Shown piece by piece: positions 23,474 to 31,066 of a stretch of 42,682 bases of DNA. Origin of the DNA: SVTX01 sp051867975. GTDB taxonomy: Bacteria; Bacillota; Clostridia; Oscillospirales; CAG-272. The stretch lies in contig JBJDZM010000067.1 in assembly GCA_051867975.1 (NCBI GenBank), positions 1 through 42,682 of the forward strand. The letters are read 5' to 3'. How positions within the stretch are numbered: the first letter of the stretch is position 1; each line of letters opens with the position of its first letter. Both the position numbers and the translations under genes were made by a program. Under the pieces are notes generated by a model, which was given only the letters and a program-made list of their open reading frames with translations, did no database searches and had not been told where the DNA came from.

Positions 23474-24660
23474 ATATTTCATATTTTTTCTTAGGTGCGG
23501 TAACGGTTTGCGTTGATTATGACAATGTGACATCACTTCTGAATCTTTGCATGTTTTACAGTATCCCGTATTCGGATTTTTGCGCGAAACATGACGGAGT
23601 GACGATGATGTTCCGCATCTCAGCCTATAAAAAGTTGAAAAAGGAGGCAGAGGCGAGGGGAATATGCTACTCGGTTGAAAAAAAGAGCGGTTTGCCGTTC
23701 TTCTTATACAGATACAAATACCGTTTCGGTCTGTTTTTTGGAATAGTCTGTTCTTTGATGCTGGTATTTTTGTCCCACATGTTTATATGGGATATCAACG
23801 TTACGGGAAACAAGAGCCTGACGTCAAGCGAGGTGCGCGAGGTTCTTGCACAGCACGGCTTTTCCGTCGGGCAGTACATTCCGAGTGCCGACACCGACAA
23901 AATTGAGAATAAGATACTTATCGATTCGGACAGGATCTCATGGATATCCATAAATATAATCGGAACGGTTGCCGAGGTTCAGATAAGAGAGCGAGAGCTG
24001 CCCGAGAGCGAGAGCGTTGTAACAAAGCCCGCTAATCTCGTGGCGAAGAAGGACGGCATAATCGAAGAGGTGCGGATATTCAGAGGAAACACTATGGTCG
24101 GAGCGGGTAAATATGTCAAAAAAGGAGAGCTGCTTGTCAGCGGACTTTTTGACAGCACGCAGGTCGGATTTCGCTATACCCGCGCGTCGGGCGAGGTCTA
24201 TGCGAGGACGGTCGAGGAATTTTACATAGAAATTCCCTATGAATACGAGGCGAAAAGATATACCGGCGAGGAATATTGTAATAAATATTTAAATTTTTTT
24301 GATTATTCTATGAACATTTCAAAAAAGTGTGGAAATGAGGGTGCATTATATGATAAAATAGATATAGTGGAGAATTATAACCTTTTCGGAAATATCGAGA
24401 CTCCGTTCTCTCAGAGAACCGAAAGATTTCTCGAATACGAGATGGCGGTCGGGCAGAGAAGCGCCGAGGAAGCCGAGGAGCTTGCCTATTTCGAACTTGA
24501 AAGCCGACTCTCGTCACTCGCGGAAAACACGACGCTTATCAAAAAGACGGTAACGCCTTATGAAAGAGAGGACAGATTTATTCTCCACTGTGTAATCGTA
24601 CTCATTGAGGACATCGCCTCCGTATCTGAATTTGAGGTCGACCTCGGTGAAAAAAATTAA
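23470..24660 (+). CDS. yqfD: sporulation protein YqfD
   Basis: This 396-aa sporulation protein is produced in the mother cell in related species. The N-terminal soluble part (about 1-80) contains the typical AYKKLKKEAEARGI segment. One transmembrane helix follows at about 85-108 (FGLFFGIVCSLMLVFLSHMF), and then an extracytoplasmic POTRA-like domain starting IWDINVTGNKSLTSSEVREVLA. The C-terminal half ends with a mixed region containing QRTERFLEYEM and RLSSLAENTTLIKKTV. The start is GTG 23470 overlapping the yqfC stop, with GGAGGAAG just before it. Length is in the family range. Its exact role in spore assembly is unknown. Confidence 0.92.
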   Translation: MNISYFFLGAVTVCVDYDNVTSLLNLCMFYSIPYSDFCAKHDGVTMMFRISAYKKLKKEAEARGICYSVEKKSGLPFFLYRYKYRFGLFFGIVCSLMLVFLSHMFIWDINVTGNKSLTSSEVREVLAQHGFSVGQYIPSADTDKIENKILIDSDRISWISINIIGTVAEVQIRERELPESESVVTKPANLVAKKDGIIEEVRIFRGNTMVGAGKYVKKGELLVSGLFDSTQVGFRYTRASGEVYARTVEEFYIEIPYEYEAKRYTGEEYCNKYLNFFDYSMNISKKCGNEGALYDKIDIVENYNLFGNIETPFSQRTERFLEYEMAVGQRSAEEAEELAYFELESRLSSLAENTTLIKKTVTPYEREDRFILHCVIVLIEDIASVSEFEVDLGEKN

Positions 24661-24671
24661 GGGATGAATAT

Positions 24672-25709
24672 ATGAGCAGTAAATTGATCAGAGCCGAAAG
24701 CTCGGATATCGTCTCGGCTGTATTCGGCAGCTGTGACTCAAATCTTGACATAATTGAAAAGAAATTCGGCGTTGCACTGCATAACCGAGTCGCCGATGAC
24801 GGCGGTGAGGTAATTGCCGTTTCCGGTGATGACGACGAAGCGGTATCAAAAGTCGCCGAAGCGATACGGTATCTTGTCAAAATGGCGAGATTCAACGGAA
24901 GCGTTACCGACCAGAGCGTGATATATGTCTGCGACACGGTGATGTCGGGAAAGAGCGACGAGCTTGAAAGCCTCGGTGACGACACCATCTGCGTGACCAT
25001 GAAGGGAAAGCCGATAAAGGCAAAGACGGTAGGGCAGAAGCATTACGTAAATGCTATAAAAAACAACACGATCGTTCTCGGCGTAGGTCCTGCCGGCACG
25101 GGAAAGACTTTTTTGGCGGTCGCCATGGCAGTCAAGGCACTCCGTGAAAAGCAGGTGTCGAGGATAATTCTGACTCGCCCTGCAATCGAGGCGGGCGAAA
25201 AGCTCGGATTTTTACCGGGTGACCTGCAGAGCAAGATAGACCCCTATCTTCGTCCGCTTTACGACTCGCTCTTTGAGATGATGGGAGCGGAGAATTATCA
25301 AAGACAGGTGGAAAAGGGAGTTATTGAGGTCGCGCCCCTCGCGTACATGCGCGGACGAACGCTCGACGACTCTTTTATAATCCTCGACGAGGCGCAAAAC
25401 TGCACGCCCGAGCAGATGAAGATGTTTCTGACTCGTCTCGGCTTCAATTCAAAAGCGGTCGTCACGGGCGACCTCACGCAGACCGACCTGCCCGCAGGAC
25501 AGAAGAGCGGACTATACGAGGCGGTAAAGATACTTTCGGGCATAGACGATATTGCAATTCATACATTTACCGAGCGAGATGTCGTAAGACACAAGCTTGT
25601 GCAAAAAATAATTCTCGCATACGAAAAATACGACCGCGAGAAAAAAGAAAGACTTGATGCCAAAAGGCACAATGACGCCAAAAAGACATACACAAGAAAG
25701 GACGGCTGA
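24672..25709 (+). CDS. phoH: PhoH family ATPase
   Basis: This predicted cytoplasmic ATPase/RNA helicase-like protein is linked by family data to RNA metabolism and is commonly encoded beside ybeY. The 345-aa product has an N-terminal KH-like region, then Walker A in GVGPAGTGKTFLAVAMA at about 137-153, the family block ILTRPAIEAGEKLGFLPGD at about 165-183, Walker B DDSFIILDEAQNCTPEQM at about 232-249 and the sensor VVTGDLTQTDLPAGQKSGL at about 264-282. A charged C-terminal tail rich in Lys and Asp follows. AAGGGA precedes ATG 24672. It sits between yqfD and ybeY in the conserved order. Confidence 0.95.
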   Translation: MSSKLIRAESSDIVSAVFGSCDSNLDIIEKKFGVALHNRVADDGGEVIAVSGDDDEAVSKVAEAIRYLVKMARFNGSVTDQSVIYVCDTVMSGKSDELESLGDDTICVTMKGKPIKAKTVGQKHYVNAIKNNTIVLGVGPAGTGKTFLAVAMAVKALREKQVSRIILTRPAIEAGEKLGFLPGDLQSKIDPYLRPLYDSLFEMMGAENYQRQVEKGVIEVAPLAYMRGRTLDDSFIILDEAQNCTPEQMKMFLTRLGFNSKAVVTGDLTQTDLPAGQKSGLYEAVKILSGIDDIAIHTFTERDVVRHKLVQKIILAYEKYDREKKERLDAKRHNDAKKTYTRKDG

Positions 25710-25729
25710 TATGCCGTAAGGACGGAAAA

Positions 25730-26224
25730 ATGAACAGAAAAATGAGTCTCAGAATTTACTTTGAAAACGAGCAGGAAAAAATTCCCGTGACATACAATCT
25801 CAAAATGCTTCTCAGAGAGGCTATCGAAACCACGCTTGATTTTGAGGACTTCAGAAATGTTTGCGAGGTCTCGGTCACCTTTACGGACAACGAGGGTATT
25901 CGTGAGCTGAACCGAAAGTTCAGAGGGATAGACAAGCCCACCGACGTTTTGTCTTTCCCGCTTTTTGACTACGAGGGCGACTGCGAAGAGCCGCCCGTCG
26001 ACGAGATGATAAGCAATCTCGGAGACATCGTCATCTCGCTTGAGAGGGCGCAGGAGCAGGCGGAGGAGTACGGACACGGATTTAAGAGAGAAGTCGCTTT
26101 TCTGACCGTTCATTCAATGCTCCACCTTCTCGGCTACGACCATGAAAAGAGCGAGGAAGAGGACAGAGATATGCGCTCAAAGCAGACCGAGATCATGCGC
26201 ATCATGGGACTTGAAGTAAAATAA
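25730..26224 (+). CDS. ybeY: endoribonuclease YbeY
   Basis: YbeY is a zinc-dependent RNase involved in 16S rRNA 3' maturation and ribosome quality control. The 164-aa product has the diagnostic metal site HSMLHLLGYDHEK at about 126-138 (three histidines, H-x3-H-x5-H). It also has the conserved block LNRKFRGIDKPTDVLSFPL at about 59-77 and NLGDIVISLERAQEQA. ATG 25730 has AAGGACGGAAAA upstream; ATG 25742 is an alternative that would trim four residues. It lies between phoH and a small membrane protein gene, in line with the conserved phoH-ybeY-era cluster. Confidence 0.95.
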   Translation: MNRKMSLRIYFENEQEKIPVTYNLKMLLREAIETTLDFEDFRNVCEVSVTFTDNEGIRELNRKFRGIDKPTDVLSFPLFDYEGDCEEPPVDEMISNLGDIVISLERAQEQAEEYGHGFKREVAFLTVHSMLHLLGYDHEKSEEEDRDMRSKQTEIMRIMGLEVK

Positions 26225-26247
26225 GGCTTTTTGCGAGAGAAGTAAAA

Positions 26248-26853
26248 ATGAAACCAAGTGAGAAAAGAGCTTTTGAAGCCGAAAAGAGGAGAATAGCGGA
26301 GGAGAGAGCAGCGCAAGAGAGAGCGGCAAGCGAGATGCAAGAACAAGATGTTACATCCACTGTGACCGACACGCCGCAAGGCAGTGAGGATGCCAGCCCC
26401 CACAAGCCATACAAGCGAAAAGAGGGCTTTTTCCAAAGTCACATAAGGCTTATCACCTTTATAATAACCGCAACTCTCGTGCTGACAATCCTCGGACCGT
26501 TAGGCATCGACATGCTTGTTGCCGCAAAAAAGGACAAGGTGGTAAACAACAAAAAGGACATTGACATAACGACCGTTTATTCAATTTACGACAACGCCGA
26601 TGTCATTGAGTGGAAGAACTTCCGCAATTTTAACTACACCGATTACAGTTACGACGCAAAGAACGGTGAATACTATGTCAGGGAATATCCGATAAGCAAT
26701 TCGCGACTTGTACTGAAGGTCGGCGGGTCGAGTCTTAATCATCAGCCCGATTACGTATATCTCATTGATTACAGGAGCGGAGAGTATATCGATGTTTTGA
26801 AAGATGACCCGAGAGATTTTGTCAAATCAACAGAACAGGAAACGGAAAAATGA
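26248..26853 (+). CDS. single-pass membrane protein of unknown function
   Basis: I do not recognise this 201-aa protein. Residues 1-35 are highly charged and likely helical or coiled coil (EKRAFEAEKRRIAEERAAQE), residues 36-68 are linker, and one transmembrane segment lies at about 71-91 (LITFIITATLVLTILGPLGI). A roughly 110-residue C-terminal domain follows, probably outside the membrane, with many aromatic and charged residues (RNFNYTDYSYDAKNGEYYVR). In many Firmicutes this slot holds dgkA or cdd; here it is replaced. Its stop overlaps the era start (ATGA), so it is translated with era. No ribosome-linked motif is visible. Confidence 0.8.
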   Translation: MKPSEKRAFEAEKRRIAEERAAQERAASEMQEQDVTSTVTDTPQGSEDASPHKPYKRKEGFFQSHIRLITFIITATLVLTILGPLGIDMLVAAKKDKVVNNKKDIDITTVYSIYDNADVIEWKNFRNFNYTDYSYDAKNGEYYVREYPISNSRLVLKVGGSSLNHQPDYVYLIDYRSGEYIDVLKDDPRDFVKSTEQETEK

Positions 26854-27734
26854 AAAGAACAGGATTTATAGCGATAGTAGGACGTCCTAACGTCGGAAAA
26901 TCAACACTGCTCAATACAATGCTCGGCGAGAAGGTCGCTATCGTATCGTCAAAGCCGCAGACGACGAGAAACAGAATAATCGGAATACATACCGTTGGAG
27001 AAGACCAATTTGTATTCCTCGACACACCGGGAATATTCAGACCGAAAAACAGTCTCGGCACATTTATGGTCAAGACCGCAAACAGCACTATGCAGGATGC
27101 AGATGCGATAATTCTGGTGACGGACACCGGAAAGAAGGTCAGCGAGGTTGAGAAAAATGTTATTGATTACGCAAAAAAGACCGAAACACCCTGCGTTCTG
27201 GCACTCAATAAGATAGACCTTTACCGCCGTGAGGATATCGCCGAAACCATAGCGGAATATGCCGCGCTTCACGATTTTTCGGCGGTCGTACCGATATGCG
27301 CGAAGAACGGAAAGGGAGTTGACGCACTGCTTGACGAGTGCAAGCCCTTTTTGCAGGAGTCGGACTTTTTCTTCCCCGAGGACATGGTCACCGACCAATC
27401 CGAGCGGCAGGTGGCAGCTGAAGTCATCCGCGAAAAACTGCTCCGCACGCTCAATAAAGAAATTCCTCACGGAGTTGCCGTCGCGATAGAGTCGTTTAAG
27501 GACGAGGGAAGCCTTGTCAGCATTCGCGCGGAGATCTTCTGCGAGAAGGCATCGCACAAGGGTATCATCGTCGGCAAGGGCGGAGAAGAGCTGAAGCGTG
27601 TCGGCTCATATGCGCGCGCTGACCTTGAGGCGATATTCGGGGCTAAGGTGTATCTTGACCTTTGGGTAAAGGTTAAAGAGAATTGGCGCGACAGCCAAAG
27701 GGGAATAACCGATTTCGGCTACACCGAGGAATGA
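26850..27734 (+). CDS. era: GTPase Era
   Basis: Era binds the 3' end of 16S rRNA and assists 30S assembly. The 294-aa product has all G motifs: G1 GRPNVGKSTLLN at about 10-21, the switch/G2 region KPQTTRNRIIG at about 36-46, G3 DTPGIFRPK at about 57-65, and G4 ALNKIDL at about 118-124. The C-terminal KH domain has EIFCEKASHKGIIVGKGGEELK (about 227-248), the GxxG loop being GKGG. The length is typical. It starts in an ATGA overlap with the upstream membrane protein gene and precedes recO, as in most Firmicutes. Confidence 0.98.
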   Translation: MKRTGFIAIVGRPNVGKSTLLNTMLGEKVAIVSSKPQTTRNRIIGIHTVGEDQFVFLDTPGIFRPKNSLGTFMVKTANSTMQDADAIILVTDTGKKVSEVEKNVIDYAKKTETPCVLALNKIDLYRREDIAETIAEYAALHDFSAVVPICAKNGKGVDALLDECKPFLQESDFFFPEDMVTDQSERQVAAEVIREKLLRTLNKEIPHGVAVAIESFKDEGSLVSIRAEIFCEKASHKGIIVGKGGEELKRVGSYARADLEAIFGAKVYLDLWVKVKENWRDSQRGITDFGYTEE

Positions 27735-27797
27735 TGAGGGCGACGGTCCGTCGCACAATATTAAATCGTAAGGATTTTTGAAAGAAGGGAGACAGTC

Positions 27798-28592
27798 ATG
27801 GAGTTTGCCACGAACGGTATAATTACCCGTGTTTATGATGTCGGCGCGTCTGACAAGATGCTCAATATCATAACGCAAGACCGCGGACGAATCGGCGTCA
27901 TGGTCAAGGGCGGACGTTCGCCATCAAGCAAGCTCCGCTCTGTCTCCCAGCTTTTTACATACGCGAATTTTGAGATAAGTCAAAAGGGAAATCTCTATTG
28001 GCTTCGGTCGGGTTCGGTTATCAATCCTTTTTATGACCTGTCAATTGATATCGTGAGAGTCTCGCTTGCGTCATATCTTTGCGACCTTGCAAACGAGCTT
28101 ACCGACGAGGGCGGTGAGGATGACAGCATCATGCGCCTTTTGCTCAATTCGCTCTATCTGCTCGGCAGGGGCGCAAAGGATCAGCGGATCATCAAGGCGG
28201 TCTTTGAGATGCGCGCCGCCGCAATTTCGGGTTACTGTCCCGAGCTTTCGTTTTGCGCGTATTGCCGTGAGCCGTTCTCTGAATTTACGTATCTTGACGT
28301 TATGGGCGGCAAATTGATCTGCACCGACTGCCTTGCCAAAAGGGGAGACAAAAAAATAGAGATTTCAAAGGAATTTGAATATGTCCCCGAGGCGAGCATA
28401 TTGTGCGGACTTTCCCCGAGCGCGCTCGCCGCATTGAGATACATAGTCACCTCCCCCGACGGAAAAATATTCTCATTTGAGCTTAAGGACGACGGCGAGA
28501 CCGAAGAGCTTGCCCGTGCTGCTGAGAGTTATATTCTTAATCATCTTGAGAGGAATTTTGACTCGCTGACATTTTACAAGCAGGTAAAATGA
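27798..28592 (+). CDS. recO: DNA repair protein RecO
   Basis: RecO anneals single strands and, with RecR, loads RecA onto SSB-covered gaps. The 264-aa product starts with an OB fold (FATNGIITRVYDVGASDKML, then KGGRSPSSKLRSVSQLFTY). A helical region follows, with LAS-type segments such as RVSLASYLCDLANELTDEG, and then a zinc-binding stretch, FCAYCREPF (about 150) to CTDCLAK (about 174). GAAGGGAGACAGTC precedes ATG 27798. A short hairpin (GCGACGG-TCC-GTCGC, about 27739) lies in the 63-base spacer after era. It ends the operon that began at yqfC. Confidence 0.95.
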   Translation: MEFATNGIITRVYDVGASDKMLNIITQDRGRIGVMVKGGRSPSSKLRSVSQLFTYANFEISQKGNLYWLRSGSVINPFYDLSIDIVRVSLASYLCDLANELTDEGGEDDSIMRLLLNSLYLLGRGAKDQRIIKAVFEMRAAAISGYCPELSFCAYCREPFSEFTYLDVMGGKLICTDCLAKRGDKKIEISKEFEYVPEASILCGLSPSALAALRYIVTSPDGKIFSFELKDDGETEELARAAESYILNHLERNFDSLTFYKQVK

Positions 28593-28604
28593 AGCAATAA
28601 AATG

Positions 28605-28644
28605 AAACGACAACGCCATGATTCACATGACCTTGTCGTTTTTT
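28605..28644 (+). terminator. recO operon terminator
   Basis: The stem pairs AAACGACAA (28605-28613) with TTGTCGTTT (28633-28641) and is followed by further Ts. An inner CATG/CATG pair is possible. It ends the yqfC-recO operon and faces the convergent TIGR04086 gene. Confidence 0.85.
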
Positions 28645-28671
28645 GCTATGCTGAGGTGTTTCAGTTTGTTT

Positions 28672-29178
28672 TTATCCGAAGCGTCTCTTTTTGCGTGACG
28701 GATTTCTCTTTATTCCGCCTGCAAGCGCGCCGAGAATACAGAAGGCAAAGGAGGCGCCGTGGAGCAGTATTCCTTGAAAGAGGGAGTATCCCGACGGCTC
28801 AACCGATAAGGTGCAGAGTGCCGCGATAAGCGAAACGACTCCCCACATAGCCCCTGTCATGCACCCGCATACGCCTGCCGCCTCTCCGCATTTTTTAGCC
28901 GCCGCAAATCCTCCGAGAAAGTTTGAGGGCAAAAGAGAGAGAAGCGAGAGCGGAGTGATAAGGGAGAGCGGGTCGGGGCTTGAATATGCGACTGCGCAAA
29001 CAACGCTGATGAGTACTATTCCCGACAGAACGTTGATTGAAAGCCCGAAAAGAGAAGAAAAGAGAGTTTTTTTGAAAACAGAATCGTCCTCGCCCGGACG
29101 CGTTCGTGCCGGCGCACCCGGACTCTTTCTTTGCATCGGCATTATGGCGGTCTGTTTCGTTCTTTTATCGTAATACAT
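28672..29178 (-). CDS. TIGR04086 family membrane protein
   Basis: This 168-aa membrane protein is of unknown function and is of the family often encoded next to yajC in Firmicutes, as here. After a basic N-terminus with low complexity (RKSPGAPARTRPGEDD) come four hydrophobic segments, at about 42-63, 73-90, 104-125 and 133-155, and a basic tail (RNPSRKKRRFG). ATG 29178 is chosen because GGAGG lies seven bases upstream; longer in-frame starts are unsupported. The start codon and ribosome site lie inside a strong inverted repeat, implying regulated translation or termination. It is the second gene of the yajC unit. Confidence 0.8.
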   Translation of the reverse strand: MYYDKRTKQTAIMPMQRKSPGAPARTRPGEDDSVFKKTLFSSLFGLSINVLSGIVLISVVCAVAYSSPDPLSLITPLSLLSLLPSNFLGGFAAAKKCGEAAGVCGCMTGAMWGVVSLIAALCTLSVEPSGYSLFQGILLHGASFAFCILGALAGGIKRNPSRKKRRFG

Positions 29179-29237
29179 AAAAACGCCTCCGTAACATATA
29201 TTCGTAGGAAATATATGTCGCACGAGGCGTTTTTATG
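29176..29237 (-). promoter_or_regulatory. terminator-like hairpin covering the TIGR04086 gene start
   Basis: CATAAAAACGCCTC (29176-29189) and GAGGCGTTTTTATG (29224-29237) form a perfect 14-bp stem. An inner ACATATATT/AATATATGT stem lies inside it. On the minus strand the 3' arm contains GAGG, TTTTT and the ATG of the TIGR04086 gene. The same hairpin can therefore terminate yajC transcription or hide the next gene's start. Confidence 0.85.
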
Positions 29238-29252
29238 ACTTTAGTCGGGTTA

Positions 29253-29588
29253 TCAGTCAATAGAATCCTCAGCCTTTACGTCAACGTGGCTGATGGCAGA
29301 CTTGAGAAAACGTATCTTTGTGCCGTCGCGGCTTGTCTCGATAACGCATGTCTCTTCCTTGATGCTTACGACCTTTCCGATGATACCGCCGATGGTTGTG
29401 ACCTCATCGCCGACCTGAAGATTGTTGCGCATGTTTGCGATTTCCTGATCCTGCTTTTTCTGCTTACGTGAGCTTACGACCATGAAAACGATCATAATAC
29501 CGATTATGAGAAGCATGGGGAGCATGGTGAGAAGTCCATTCGCCGTATTTTGGGTTCCCGATGTTAAAAGCATTGCTGCAAAATTCAT
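29253..29588 (-). CDS. yajC: preprotein translocase subunit YajC
   Basis: YajC is a small accessory membrane protein of the Sec translocon, associated with SecDF. The 111-aa product has one transmembrane segment at about 20-40 (LLTMLPMLLIIGIMIVFMVV). A cytoplasmic domain follows with the family block SSRKQKKQDQEIANMRNNLQ, then GDEVTTIGGIIGKVVSIKE (about 61-79) and ETSRDGTKIRFLKSAISHV. The C-terminal tail is short and acidic. AAAGGA lies before ATG 29588, and a minus-strand promoter is upstream. It diverges from rimM. Confidence 0.95.
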   Translation of the reverse strand: MNFAAMLLTSGTQNTANGLLTMLPMLLIIGIMIVFMVVSSRKQKKQDQEIANMRNNLQVGDEVTTIGGIIGKVVSIKEETCVIETSRDGTKIRFLKSAISHVDVKAEDSID

Positions 29589-29623
29589 TTTAAAATTCCT
29601 TTCTTGGCGTGAAAATCAAATAT

Positions 29624-29652
29624 CTTATATATTTTACTTGCATACACGGCAA
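29624..29652 (-). promoter_or_regulatory. yajC promoter
   Basis: On the minus strand, TTGCCG (29647-29652) and TATAAG (29624-29629) are separated by 17 bases. The predicted start is about 30 bases before the yajC start codon. This is a moderate sigma-A match. Confidence 0.6.
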
Positions 29653-29731
29653 AATTCAATTAATTAATTGTAAACTTTTTGTATATAAGTAAAATTATCC
29701 CCCGATTTCCGAAAAAAAATTCGGGAAGTTG

Positions 29732-29760
29732 TTGCATTTTTTATTTTTATGTGCTATAAT
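29732..29760 (+). promoter_or_regulatory. rimM-trmD promoter
   Basis: TTGCAT (29732-29737) and TATAAT (29755-29760) are 17 bases apart, followed by the rimM start at 29809. A small CCCGA/TCGGG hairpin lies just upstream (about 29700-29725). Confidence 0.75.
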
Positions 29761-29808
29761 CATGCTGAATTACAATGCCGAAGTATATTTAAATAGAGAA
29801 GAGTGTAT

Positions 29809-30324
29809 ATGGAAAAGAAGAAATTTCTTGAATGTGCGATTGTTATCAACACGCACGGAGTGCGCGGTGATGTCAAATTGGAGTCCCTTTGTGACAGTCC
29901 CTCGGTACTCTCGGGACTTAAAAGAGTTTTCATACTTGAAAAGGGAGAGTACAGAGAAGTCAAGGTGCTTCACGCCTCGGTGTTTAAAAGCTTTGTGCTG
30001 GCAGCGCTTGACGGTGTTGACGACATGGACAAGGCAATGGCTCTTAAAGGCAAAACACTTTATGCCGCCCGTGAGGATTTCAAGCTGAAAAAGGGAGACT
30101 ACTTTATAGTCGACCTTATTGGGATGCCTGTTATCGACAATAAGGACGGCAAGGTTTACGGAGAGATATCCGACGTGATCAACCGCGGAGCCTCGGACAT
30201 TTATGTCGTAAAGACCGAGAGCGGTGAGAGAATGATGCCTGCGGTAGCCGAGTTTGTAAAGAAAGTCGACACCGAGCGCGGAGTATTCGTCGAAGTTATT
30301 CCGGGACTTCTGTCCGACGACTGA
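29809..30324 (+). CDS. rimM: ribosome maturation factor RimM
   Basis: RimM binds S19 and helps assemble the 30S head. The 171-aa product has an N-terminal beta-barrel starting FLECAIVINTHGVRGDVKLES with the conserved GVRG core. A C-terminal PRC-barrel follows with YFIVDLIGMPVIDNKDGKVYG and the late block MMPAVAEFVKKVDTERGVFVE. ATG 29809 is preferred over GTG 29803, though the ribosome site (GAGAAGAG) is weak. It precedes trmD by 13 bases, the usual Firmicute rimM-trmD order. The rpsP and KH-protein genes often found with them are not here. Confidence 0.95.
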   Translation: MEKKKFLECAIVINTHGVRGDVKLESLCDSPSVLSGLKRVFILEKGEYREVKVLHASVFKSFVLAALDGVDDMDKAMALKGKTLYAAREDFKLKKGDYFIVDLIGMPVIDNKDGKVYGEISDVINRGASDIYVVKTESGERMMPAVAEFVKKVDTERGVFVEVIPGLLSDD

Positions 30325-30337
30325 TTTGGGTTGAAGT

Positions 30338-31036
30338 ATGAGATTTGATATAATGACACTGTTCCCCGAGATGGTCGGGAATATACTCGGAGAGAGCATA
30401 ATCGGACGTGCGCAGAAGAGCGGAGCGGTTGAAATAAACCTTTACAACATAAGGGATTATTCCGAAGACAAGCACAGGCGGGTAGACGATACTCCGTACG
30501 GCGGCGGTAAAGGAATGCTTATGATGGCACCGCCCATTTACAACTGCTACCGCGCAATACTTGACGACCAAAAAGAAAAAGGATTTGTACCCGAGAGGCG
30601 GCTTGTGATATATATGTCGCCGGGAGGCAGGGTACTCAATCAGAAAAAGGCGGAGGAATTGTCCTTATACGACAATATCATCATTCTTTGCGGACATTAC
30701 GAGGGCGTTGACAGACGTATAATCGACGAGATAGTCGATGAAGAGGTATCGATCGGAGATTTCGTTCTGACAGGCGGAGAGGTGCCTGCGGCAATACTTG
30801 TTGACTGCGTTTCAAGATTGCTTCCCGGGGTGCTTTCCGACCCGGAGTGTTATGAAAAGGAGAGCATTTCATCGGGAATGCTTGAGTATCCTCAATATAC
30901 AAGACCTTATGAATTTCACGGCGTGAAGGTTCCCGATGTGCTTATTTCGGGACATCACGCAAATATAGACAAATGGCGCGACGAGAGCGCGAGAGAACTG
31001 ACGGAGAGACAACGTCCTGACCTTCTTGAGAATTGA
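30338..31036 (+). CDS. trmD: tRNA (guanine-N1-)-methyltransferase TrmD
   Basis: TrmD makes m1G37 next to the anticodon and so prevents frameshifting. The 232-aa SPOUT-fold product has MRFDIMTLFPEMVGNIL at the N-terminus and the segment DDTPYGGGKGMLMMAPP at about 50-66. The knot region is CGHYEGVDRRIIDEIVDEEVSIGDFVLTGGE at about 112-142 (key G-x-Y-E-G-x-D-x-R), and the C-terminal part has LEYPQYTRPYEFHG. The length is normal. It begins 13 bases after rimM with a weak ribosome site, suggesting coupling. Confidence 0.98.
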   Translation: MRFDIMTLFPEMVGNILGESIIGRAQKSGAVEINLYNIRDYSEDKHRRVDDTPYGGGKGMLMMAPPIYNCYRAILDDQKEKGFVPERRLVIYMSPGGRVLNQKKAEELSLYDNIIILCGHYEGVDRRIIDEIVDEEVSIGDFVLTGGEVPAAILVDCVSRLLPGVLSDPECYEKESISSGMLEYPQYTRPYEFHGVKVPDVLISGHHANIDKWRDESARELTERQRPDLLEN

Positions 31037-31066
31037 TAGAGCAATAATTTGCGGAAAGGAGAGAGT

